A DNA stretch of 64,000 nt from Astragalus membranaceus. Its lineage: Eukaryota > Streptophyta > Magnoliopsida > Fabales > Fabaceae. The DNA lies in assembly GCA_039519185.1 (NCBI GenBank), contig CM076847.1:27773251-27837250 (forward strand), in the 5' to 3' direction. The translations under genes and the position numbers were made by a program. Position 1 is the first letter of the stretch. Every line of letters begins with the position of its first letter. Positions 1-8,429 of the stretch are shown here, in pieces. The notes beneath the pieces are model-generated. The model had not been told where the DNA came from, ran no database searches, and saw only the letters and a program-made list of their open reading frames with translations.

Positions 1-1608
1 CAAGGCAATCCACCTCAGGACCTAGGCAATCAAGAGCTTAGGGCAGAAATAGATGGGATGAAAGAACAGATGGCTGAAATCTTAAAGGTTCTACAAGCTT
101 TGAGGGGCAAAGACACAAGTGAAAATGTCTCCGCTAGGAACACGGAAAATCAAGTTACCAACCCTCCTCCCCCCAATGGACTCGGGATCCCGCATACGGT
201 GCACCCCACTGAGACTGATGACCAATGTTACATATGGCCTCCTTACGGACTTCCACAAGGTTACACACCTCTGACAGTCGATGCTAATCCAGAAGACGGT
301 CCCTCAGGAGTCGTGGGCCAACAACAGCTTACACCGACGGGTCACGATGGTAATTCGGGGGCACCACAAGTTCAAAACCCGAACCCCGTCATCGCACCAC
401 AAAGACTCCCACTTGGCTTCCCTCCACCGCCGATAGTTGACGCTCAAGCTCAGGGTTCCAACCTCAGGAATCCCACTCATTCACATTCCCCAAATGTGAA
501 CCCAGCCATAGTTCCGATAATTCATCCTTACTATGGTATGAGTGAGATCCTTCACAATCACTCTATGGAGAACCCTCAAGCCAAAGACAAACTACAAATG
601 CTTGAGGAAAGGTTGAGAGCAGTTGAAGGATCCAATATTGGGGCAACCGGCGCTTATGACTTGTGTCTCGTCCCTAATGTGGTCATTCCTCCCAAATTCA
701 GGGTGCCAGATTTTGATAAATACATGGGTGTAACCTGTCCTGCTAGCCATCTGACCATGTATTGTAGAAAAATGGCTGCCTTTGCACATGATGATAAACT
801 GCTCATTCACTACTTCCAGGACAGTCTAGCTGGGGCAGTCTCAAGATGGTACATGCAGTTGGAACGCAACCACATTCGATGTTGGAAAGATCTGGCCGAT
901 GCTTTCCTCAAGCAATATAAATACAACATCGACATAGCTCCCGATAGAGCACAGTTGCAGAATATGGTGAAAAGAAACCATGAATCATTCAGGGAGTACG
1001 CCCAACGTTGGAGAGGACTAGCAGCGCAGGTGGCACCACCTTTACTGGAAAAGGAGATGGTATCCATGTTCAGGGACACTTTGCAGTCACCCTTCTATGA
1101 CAAGTTGATTGGGAGTGTATCCTCTAACTTCTCAGACATGGTCACTATAGGGGAAAGGTTAGAAAGCGGAATGAGAAACGGGAAAATTACTCACGGTTCA
1201 ACCGAAAACGATGAAGGAGAAACCAATTCCATAACAGGACCAGGGAAAGCCTCTTACGCTTCCAAAAACCGTCCCCAAGCCCTGCGCTTCTCTACCCAAA
1301 CCAGTAGAATCCATGGGCCACCAAACTATCCAGAAAGGAAACATGTACCGTTTGATCCAATTCCCGTATCCTACTCAGACATGTTCAACCACCTCACCAG
1401 TCACAACTTAATCTCCCCCCGCCCGATGAGACCTATTGAACCTCCTTTCCCGAGGGGCTACGACCCAAATGCCACATGCGATTTTCACGCAGGCGCAATT
1501 GGGCATTCAGTGGAAAACTGCAAGGCCCTGAGACATGTGATTCAGGATCTGATCGAATCCAAATGGTTGAGCTTCAATGAAGGCAATAACCCCTTTCTAG
1601 GGGCATGA
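1..1608 (+). CDS. gag: Ogre/Tat-type Gag (5' end outside window)
   Basis: Structural capsid/nucleocapsid protein of an Ogre/Tat-lineage Ty3/gypsy retrotransposon, forming cytoplasmic virus-like particles. The frame is open from base 1; the first in-frame ATG is at 58 (516 codons from there) and the true start is probably upstream. The N-terminal third is rich in Pro, Asn and Gln. From about residue 200 the sequence has the Ogre Gag pattern (VIPPKFRVPDFDKY), followed by the retrotrans_gag core at about residues 247-375, with the motifs FQDSLAGAVSRWY, FLKQYKYN and FREYAQRWR. Near residue 475 a Cys/His motif (CDFHAGAIGHSVENC) resembles the zinc-knuckle-like motif of this lineage. The frame is intact although the rest of the element is deleted. 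Downstream protease and RT are absent. Confidence 0.85.
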   Translation, partial: QGNPPQDLGNQELRAEIDGMKEQMAEILKVLQALRGKDTSENVSARNTENQVTNPPPPNGLGIPHTVHPTETDDQCYIWPPYGLPQGYTPLTVDANPEDGPSGVVGQQQLTPTGHDGNSGAPQVQNPNPVIAPQRLPLGFPPPPIVDAQAQGSNLRNPTHSHSPNVNPAIVPIIHPYYGMSEILHNHSMENPQAKDKLQMLEERLRAVEGSNIGATGAYDLCLVPNVVIPPKFRVPDFDKYMGVTCPASHLTMYCRKMAAFAHDDKLLIHYFQDSLAGAVSRWYMQLERNHIRCWKDLADAFLKQYKYNIDIAPDRAQLQNMVKRNHESFREYAQRWRGLAAQVAPPLLEKEMVSMFRDTLQSPFYDKLIGSVSSNFSDMVTIGERLESGMRNGKITHGSTENDEGETNSITGPGKASYASKNRPQALRFSTQTSRIHGPPNYPERKHVPFDPIPVSYSDMFNHLTSHNLISPRPMRPIEPPFPRGYDPNATCDFHAGAIGHSVENCKALRHVIQDLIESKWLSFNEGNNPFLGA

Positions 1609-2223
1609 AGAGTCATTTGTCAAATTGAAGGCGTTCAAAATGCTAGAGAGGACATCATCATCCTTGTGCGTCGTTATCCTGCATCTGAAGCACTTATGAA
1701 TAGGGGGACCGTCGATTTTCTTGTGATTTTCAGTTTAAAGTAATTTTCTTGTAATGCAATCCTATGGCTCTGCCCAAGGCCTTAGGACATTTCAATAAGG
1801 GCACACATGTTTCTTTTCAGTATCAATATTAATAAAATAGCATTTCGAATTCTCCCATAAACTTCTTCGCTCATTCGCTCGATTCGCTTCTTCTTCCATC
1901 CTTTTTCAATTTCTACTAATGCAGATCTAAATAAGTTGTCCTTGAAAATAACAATATCGTTGACTCATAGCTTCGATCAGCCCAAACTAAGGAAGATGTA
2001 GAAGATAACTGAGAAAACTCCTCCAGAGGTAATGAGAATAATGAAGCAGGAGGATGAAGTGGTCCAGCTTCTCGTGGAATCAAGTTAGACAATTAACTTG
2101 GGAACGAGAGAAGTCAAAAAGGTGTTAGAATGAACATCACACCAAAAGGGCAGCGAATCAAGAAAATTCTCTCGCACTACTTTGTCTGACACAAGATACC
2201 CACCGGTGTAAGAAAATCAGTGA
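1609..2223 (+). pseudogene. Degenerate spacer and pre-RT remnant of the Ogre-type element
   Basis: No open frame. At about 1975-2150 a stop-containing translation resembles the stretch just before RT in Ogre/Tat polyproteins: a Pro-Glu, Lys-Gln-Glu region followed by INLG. It is cut off before any RT motif. The sequence then passes within about 60 bases to integrase-like sequence, which places a large internal deletion (protease at one side, RT, RNase H and most of the integrase at the other). The assignment is by recalled family pattern and is moderate. Confidence 0.45.
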
Positions 2224-2769
2224 TTGTCAATAAATTTGGTCTTTCGTTACAACCTTCCAAGCAAGATCATCGCGAACAGTGGGGAAAAGTTTGTATGGAG
2301 ACCCCAACTCGAACATCATAACCCCTCCCCGTACCACCCAAAAATGAATGAGGCAGTTGCGGCGACAAACAAAAGAATATCAGAGATGATAATAACCTTC
2401 AAATGCTCCTTTTTACCTTACATGGAGATCAGACCTTGTTTCACACTTCAACAGGGGCAACCCCGTGCGATGGAAGCAGCACTTCCATTAAACCTTATCA
2501 AACAAAAGGATGGTTGTTTTGTGTCATATCAGAAAGGAGCAAAGGAAGATTAACAGAAAAGGGTTCGTCCCCGACAATTTCAAGGAGACTTGGTGCCCAA
2601 GAAAATCATACCCATCCAAAAGGATCCCCGTGGAAGATGGACCCTGAGCTATGAAGGACCTTATGCAGTAAAGAAATCATTCCCTGGAGGGGCCCTACCC
2701 CCCATGAAAGTAGAGGACGAAGACGTCCCACTCCCGATGAATTCTGATGCGGTCAAATACTATGCCTAA
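2224..2769 (+). pseudogene. Integrase C-terminal remnant, frameshifted
   Basis: Two overlapping frames (about 2224-2553 and 2403-2654) together resemble the end of an Ogre/Tat integrase. Frame one has NLPSKIIANSGEKF, HHNPSPYHPKMNEAV and ATNKRI, typical of the second half of the catalytic core. Frame two continues with an STGATP motif. The last stretch, ending at a stop at 2767-2769, has the conserved tail pattern of this lineage (YEGPYAVKKSFPGGAL, then NSDAVKYY). The zinc-binding HHCC region and the first catalytic Asp are absent, so no active integrase can be made. Confidence 0.75.
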
Positions 2770-3418
2770 AAATGCATATAAAGATAAGAGAAAAAAAAAA
2801 TGAACCAAGAAAAACAAGCTCGCTAGGCTGAAAACCCGAAGGGGCGGCCTAGGCAAAAACTAGAGCGACCCGGTGGATTGAAAACCCGAAGGGGCAATCC
2901 AGGCAAAAATTAGGGTCAGGAAGTTGGACTAAATAAATGTTTAGGCAATCAACAAAAGCCGGATAAGGAGTTGATCAAGGTCATGAATATGAGCGGCTGA
3001 CATTGTTACTTCAAGGACACTAACTACCCAAAGATCTGCTTAGTATTTTTGCCTTTTCATTTCTTTCAAATTCTTAATATGCTCTCAAGCCAGTGTCCCT
3101 TTCGCACACTCGGCTCCAGTCTTAATGTCAAACACTTTCCCTTCTTCCTTATTTTCCCTTGTTTTGAAATAATATTTTATGGTAAGTGATATTGAATTGT
3201 GAAACATGTGCATGACTAAAAGCATTACAGAGTATTACGAAATTTCTAAAGGTCACATAAACGAGGCGATCTCTCATAAATAAAATTGCAAAAAAGATAA
3301 ATACATACAAGATCACTTCAAAAGGCGAATGATAACAACAGGCCGCACTTCAATAGCACTACTTTGGGCAACTCCCGTATCTTACGTCGAAAGTCCTGCG
3401 AGTTGATCAACAAGAAGG
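2770..3418 (+). other. Ogre 3' non-coding region
   Basis: No coding capacity. At about 2818-2920 there are two copies of a roughly 55-60 bp unit built on GAAAACCCGAAGGGGC followed by a CCTAGGCAAAAA or CCAGGCAAAAA block, a repeat I recognise from the region between pol and the 3' LTR of Ogre-like elements. The rest is unique, AT-rich sequence. Confidence 0.6.
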
Positions 3419-3610
3419 GGCAAGAAAGAGCAAAAGAGCAAAGCAAAAGAGTCAAGAAAGAGCAAAAGAGCAAAGCAAGAAGAGTCAACAAAGATCAAAA
3501 GAGCAAAGCAAGAAGGGGCAAGAAAGAGCAAAAGAGCAAACCGAAAGAGTCAAGAAAAAGCAAAAGAGCAAAGCAAAAGAGTCAAGAAAGAGCAAAAGAG
3601 CAAAAATAGT
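3419..3610 (+). repeat. 32-33 bp minisatellite (about six copies)
   Basis: Purine-rich tandem repeat with core CAAGAAAGAGCAAAAGAGCA; unit starts at 3421, 3453, 3486, 3519, 3551 and 3583 give spacings of 32, 33, 33, 32 and 32. The purine run creates a spurious Lys/Glu/Gln-rich frame. Such arrays are common between pol and the 3' LTR of Ogre elements. Confidence 0.85.
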
Positions 3611-3885
3611 CGAAAAAAAAAGGAAACAAAAGCAAAAAACAAAAGTCATCCATTACATTTCATTCATCATTCCACTCAAAACCAATCATCACACATGCAT
3701 ACATTACATGCATGTCATATGCATAGCATCTGCTGCTTTTCAACTTCAAGTGTCGATCTTTCCAGTTTTTAAAAGTCGACGCGATGAGCATCGATCCTAC
3801 ATCAAACCAAATCACAATGTTAGCACCAAGATCCCTCAGACCAACAACGGTCCTTCAATCCAGATCGCATGTCGCGTTATCGAGC

Positions 3886-4120
3886 AACCGACCGATCAAC
3901 CGACCCCAGGTCCTTCAGGTCAATTCGAATTAACTCGTCCAAGCAACGACTTCGAACCATACCACCAGATCACTACGTCGACACTGAGCACGACGGATCA
4001 TCCGACCCCTGGTCCTTCAGGTCAATTCGAATTAACACGTCCAAGCAACGACTTCGAACCATACCACCAGATCACTAAGTCGACACTGAGCGCGACGGAT
4101 CGCCCGACCCCAGGTCCTTC
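3886..4120 (+). repeat. 102 bp tandem repeat, about 2.2 copies
   Basis: The marker CGACCCC recurs at 3901, 4003 and 4105, exactly 102 bp apart, with nearly identical units between (CAATTCGAATTAAC, AGCAACGACTTCGAACC). Because 102 is a multiple of three the array stays open in more than one frame, which explains the repetitive ORFs here; I do not call a protein. Downstream, 4225-4320 carries shorter CCTTCAGATCCCCAG repeats. Confidence 0.85.
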
Positions 4121-4480
4121 AGACTAGCTGTGTCAGCCTAAGACTCAGTGTACGTCCTTCGCGGCCGCTCGAAAAAGGCCACCCCACAAGCAGACCGTAT
4201 TTCTAGTACCATAGCTAGTTGCGCTCCTTCAGACCCATCGGTCCATCAGGCTTAGGCATGCCCTTCAGAGCCCCAGTGCTCCTTCAGATCCCCAGCAATC
4301 CTTCAGATCCCCAGTGCTCCCTATTTACTTTCTGTCTAAATCAACCCAGTTTTCGTAAATTTTTCAAAACAAAAAAAAACCCAAAATACCTCAGTCTGGC
4401 CAAAATTAGCGTCTTTTTATCTTTATTTCTATTTTTCTCGAGAAATTCGGAATCCCTCGAATTTCCTAGCAAAATATAAA

Positions 4481-4494
4481 TAAAGAGGGGCAGC
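4481..4494 (+). promoter_or_regulatory. Polypurine tract of the Ogre element
   Basis: TAAAGAGGGGCAGC directly precedes the LTR start TGTAATACCC at 4495. This is the expected place for the plus-strand primer, and the motif AAAGAGGGGCAGC is typical of Ogre/Tat elements. Confidence 0.8.
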
Positions 4495-5450
4495 TGTAAT
4501 ACCCTAATTTTGTCCTATCAAAAAAAAATGAGAAAATTTTATTTACTTTTGATAAAAATAATTATTTCCTTTTCATGTCATCATTTTATTTTTGTTGACA
4601 CAAGTTTTTAACACAAAAAATATTTTTATTTAGAAGTGAGAAAACAAAAATAGACAAAGGAGGAAAAAAGGGGGGTTTGTTAAAAAAAAAAGAGAATGGA
4701 GGTGCAATTGGATTGGGCCATCTAAAACCCAACCCAATTCCTAAACCCTAGCCCAATTCACCCTCACACTCCTCCACCCAACCCAACTCACCAAAACCCT
4801 AATTTCCCTCCTCTCCTAACCCTAATTCGGCCACCCCCCTTTACCCTAAAAAATGTCCACATCCAATTCCCCCCTAGCCCTAAATTGTGGCCAAATTCAC
4901 TCCCCATTCTTTCCCTCCTTATTCGACCCACTCCCCACTTTCCATGCCTTGAAATTTGTATTTTCTTTCCTTTTCCCACACACTTCCCTCTTCCCCATAT
5001 TTCTCTTTCCCTATTCCCCACACACGCAACCCTCTCTTTCTCTCTCCCTCCCAACGGCTCCATCCCTCTCTCTCCCCAATCTCACACTTCAATCACTTCA
5101 CACAACACACACTTCACTTTCTTTCTTCCTCTTCCCTCCTACGACCTCACTCTCCCTCTCACACACTCAACCTTCATTTTCTCTTTCTTTCTCCATCACA
5201 CACAACACAACACTTAACCTTCCTCTCCTCACTCACACACACCCACGGATCCCCCTTTCTTTCACCAAACACAAACCATCATTTCTCACCTTCTCCATGC
5301 CCATACCTTCGCAAACTCTCCTCTCCCCTCATCTCACATGTTTTCATTTTTTATTTTCCCCTTCAACAACTACCCCCAAACCCCCATATCATGTCAGAAA
5401 ATTACTGTGCAAGTTGATGAAGAAGGAAAACGAAGGAAGCAAATTTTTTG

Positions 5451-5458
5451 TATAAATA
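5451..5458 (+). promoter_or_regulatory. TATA box of the Ogre LTR
   Basis: TATAAATA, followed by GGGGTCC, about 960 bp into the LTR. Transcription would be expected to start roughly 30 bp downstream. Confidence 0.65.
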
Positions 5459-5814
5459 GGGGTCCTTACCTTAGAAGGGGCTACGGTTTTTTTGGGCTAG
5501 GGGGAAACGAAGAGGAAAAATGAAAAAAACGGCGGGGGAAAATTTCGTAGAACAAGTCATGGAAGTGTGAGAGCTTGAGAGTTTCATTTTTCTTGCTTCC
5601 TCTTCGTTTTTGTATTTTAAACACCTTCTTTAAGATTTTTTTTGTTGTTCATTATGTGAGGATTGCAGGAGGAAGATTCACTCTCCAGAAAAGTCATTGG
5701 TATTTTTCCATTATTGTTCAAGTCATTTTATGTGATGTAATTTTTGTAATTTCATATTGTTATTTTTTTTCGTAATTCTGTTTTTTTTCATATATATTTA
5801 TTTGTTTATTTTAT

Positions 5815-6060
5815 ATATTTGTTGTTGTTTTTATTTTCATATTTGTTGCTGTTTTTTTATATTTTTGCTGCTGTTTTTTATATATTTTTATTGCTGTTTT
5901 TATTGTTGCTTTTATATATTGAATTGTTGCTGTTTTTATATATTTTTATTGCTGTTTTTGATATTAATTGTTGCTGTTTTTAATTAAAATAGTTGCTGTT
6001 TTTCTTTCATTTTTAAAAAATTGCTGTTTTTGTACATATTAAAAAATAGTTGTTTTATTT
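5815..6060 (+). repeat. GCTGTTTTT-rich array in the Ogre LTR
   Basis: About ten irregular copies of TTGCTGTTTTT separated by T/A-rich spacers such as TATATATTTTTA. The spacing is not constant. The same motif recurs in unrelated elements of this window (39740-40450, 52030-52260 and, inverted, 46320-46620). Confidence 0.75.
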
Positions 6061-6388
6061 AAATATTGCTTATTTTCGGATTAAATAAAGCCCTTTTTTT
6101 TAAAACACTAAAAAAAATGTTTTTTAAAATAAATACTAATACCACTACCCTTTTCAAAAAATAATAACAATAAAAATAACAATCATTTTCCAAAAAAACA
6201 AAAGCACCCTTTTTTTAAAAAAACATAACCATGACAATGTTTCAAAAAAAAGGAAAACATTTCCTTACAAATTTACAAATCTTTTCTCACCAAACGCTTT
6301 CTTTTAACGTAGGCGAGAATCAAGTCAATCAAAACCGTTTTTTAAAATAAACAAACCAATTAGTCAAAGAAAATCAAGCAATCGTTTT

Positions 6389-6500
6389 TTGGCGTCAAAA
6401 CGCTATTTGCACCCCCAACACTCGTTTTGGCGTCAAAACGCTATTTGCCCCCCCAGCACTCGTTCTAGCGTCAAAACGCTGTTTTCACCCCCACCTTTTA
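6389..6500 (+). repeat. Triplicated GCGTCAAAACGCT unit (about 50 bp)
   Basis: Three copies of GCGTCAAAACGCTatttgcaCCCCC, joined by CAgCACTCGTTyTrGC. The overlap TTTTGGCGTCAAAA is an imperfect palindrome. Lies in the U5-side half of the Ogre LTR. Confidence 0.75.
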
Positions 6501-6732
6501 GTAATACAGCTCTCCCCGCTTTCAGCTCAATTTTCGCGCAAAGGCCCAAAAACCCAAACAATGTTATTGTGGGCTGATGTTAAGCACACCCCCATTTTTG
6601 ATACAACACTCCTCTATTATTTGCACCCCCTTTTATCACCTATTCCGCTTTTATTCACAACGTGATGCTTCCAAACCGTTTTTTTTTTCTTTCTCTCGAA
6701 TAATCGAATTCGCGTAAAAAAATAGGTTGTTA

Positions 6733-7082
6733 CTAGTGGTCACTCTGAGCCTTGCTTGTTTGACCGTTAGGACGAACCTTCCTTTTTATCACAGTGGATT
6801 AGTAGCGGTGATCACTCTGAGGTTACTCGTTTGATCATCGCAAACATCCGCCTAAACTTCATTTTTTTTCAGTTAATAAAATACAAACATAATTCCGACT
6901 CCTTTTTTATCACGCTTCCCGGTAAGCACGTTTTCAAACGAGCCAACGCTCAATCACTAACCGGGTATTTACAACAGTCACTCTGGGCTCAGCTCGTTTG
7001 ACGCTGTGAATACTTTCTTTTTTCAAATGAAGCCGTTAGTGGTGACCACTCTGGATTTATCTGTTTGGTCACCGTGAACGGC
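6733..7082 (+). repeat. Four dispersed hairpin units with a common loop
   Basis: Four units share a loop beginning CTCTGRG or CTCTGGA and ending TYGTT or CTGTT: stems 6733-6742/6761-6770, 6805-6814/6832-6841, about 6966-6980/6999-7013 and 7032-7048/7066-7082. The stem sequences differ between units but remain self-complementary (10 bp with two G-U pairs; 10 bp with one; a weaker interrupted stem; 17 positions with one mismatch and two G-U pairs). This is the pattern of a conserved RNA or DNA structure. Confidence 0.7.
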
Positions 7083-7511
7083 CTCCCATTTTCGCAAAGT
7101 TTTCAATAATCAAAAAAAAAAACACCAACACACAAATTTTTCCTACCCAAGAACTACGTAGCTTTGATTTCTCCATCGCACCCGGAGATACGTAGGAGCA
7201 GGGGCCCACTCCTGTCGAGTGCAAAAAACTAAAATTTTTATTAAGTCTTCCTTTCCGATTTTTCTTCGCAAACAATCAAAAATGGGTAAACAAAGTATTT
7301 TCATTTAAAACTAACTTTTTCTATACATTAAATTAAAAGGTAATCTTTTTAGGATGTTGCGGGGTGCTAGTACCTTCCCCGCACTTAACCGACCCCCGAA
7401 CCCAAAAACAAAAGGTTTTTTCAATGTTTTCCAAAAAATAAATATTGATGGCGACTCCATTGTTCAAAAACAACGAAGAATCCCTCCTTTCGGATTTTTC
7501 GGTCGCCTACA

Positions 7512-8429
7512 ATGTGGTTTTACTATTTTTTGTGGAAAATAAAACGGAACATGTAATTCTACGAAGACAATTATTTGTATAACATAGAGTATCAACAGAA
7601 TACAAGTGCAAGGTACAAGGTTTAATTTACTCTAGCTGTTCTATATCATATATCATGGTTGTGTATTGGATGAGAGAAGAATAGAGAAATTCATATTCCA
7701 AACAAACAAAGAAAACAGTTACTGCCAGTACATTTCAATATCATAGAACGAACAACGAGTAAATCATAGTTTTGTAAAACAAATTAGAGAACACAAGAAA
7801 ACAACTCAATCTTAATAAGGTTGATACTACTACATTGGAAGTTGCAAATTCAGCATTAAAATTCTACTTGAAGGAGCCAAGTGATCTATAATGGTCCTAG
7901 TTTCTTATTAGAATGAAATAAGAATCATGCATAGACAATTTACTTATACAATGCACATATTTAATCTTATTAACTCACTTAGAACACCTCACACAATTAA
8001 TTAAACTATTTCTTTAATTTACGAGCACTTACAATAATCTGTTATAAGGAAATGAATTTCCAATTATTTAAGGTAATATAACTACAATCTTTCAAATTTA
8101 TAAGTAGCAAGAAATTCAAACATAGCAATTCAATAAAGCACTTTGTCAGTCATGCGCGAACTCAGGGCACACAACACCAATAATTTTATGACAACTACAA
8201 TGTCAAATCCTAGAAGCTCGGACTAATGAAGTCAGAATTCAGAGAACAACAAATACAAAAAAGGAAAATCACAGAGTTCACACAGAGAAAACAAAATAGA
8301 CACATAACACACGGCCTGAGCCATAGCCGCCAAAGCAGCTAGATATAATTGACAACACACCACTGTCAATTGACAGTACGACTGGACAACTTGGCCGGAC
8401 AGACCAAACTTTTGCTCTGATACCACTAA
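7512..8429 (-). other. Truncated second internal region of the tandem element
   Basis: 918 bp, matching 12349-13266 almost base for base. It begins next to the LTR with the primer site and is cut at 7512, where Ogre LTR sequence begins. No coding capacity. Just after the primer site lies the shared leader motif (8378-8405). Confidence 0.85.
8414..8425 (-). promoter_or_regulatory. Primer binding site, tRNA-iMet type
   Basis: The minus strand reads TGGTATCAGAGC, five bases after the LTR end, preceded by TTAG. Confidence 0.9.

Larger units (their letters stand above)
1..7511 (+). mobile_element. Ogre/Tat-type Ty3/gypsy element, 3' part, internally deleted
   Basis: The window opens inside the gag of a Ty3/gypsy element. 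In order on the + strand there are gag, a short degenerate stretch resembling the region before RT, a frameshifted remnant of the integrase C-terminal part, a long non-coding 3' region with two minisatellites, a polypurine tract and a complete 3' LTR of about 3.0 kb. RT, RNase H and most of the integrase are missing, so this copy is non-autonomous. The 5' LTR lies outside the window. The right end is the LTR terminus (..CTACA at 7511), directly joined to a truncated Tekay-like internal region, so no TSD can be scored. The Ogre assignment rests on the gag sequence type, the integrase tail and the LTR start TGTAATACCC. Confidence 0.85.
4495..7511 (+). repeat. Ogre/Tat-type 3' LTR (about 3.0 kb)
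   Basis: Starts TGTAATACCCTAATTTTG right after the polypurine tract and ends ..GGTCGCCTACA at 7511. It holds a C/T-rich stretch (4740-5390), a TATA box (5451), a GCTGTTTTT-rich stretch (about 5815-6060), a triplicated 50 bp repeat (6389-6500) and a hairpin cluster (6733-7082). Near its end the GATACGTAGGAGC block, ACCGACCCCCGAACC and GATGGCGACTCCA are seen, all typical of Ogre-like LTR ends. ORFs inside it are low-complexity and not considered genes. Confidence 0.8.

Noticed and set aside
3364..3609. Lys/Glu/Gln-rich ORF
   Set aside because: Translation of a 32-33 bp purine minisatellite; no start context or domain.
4853..5455. 200-codon ORF and overlapping frames rich in Ser, Leu, Pro, Thr and His
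   Set aside because: Products of a C/T-rich low-complexity stretch of the Ogre LTR, open in several frames at once.
5575..5987. Phe/Cys/Tyr-rich ORFs resembling membrane proteins
   Set aside because: Translation of T-rich GCTGTTTTT repeats in the Ogre LTR.
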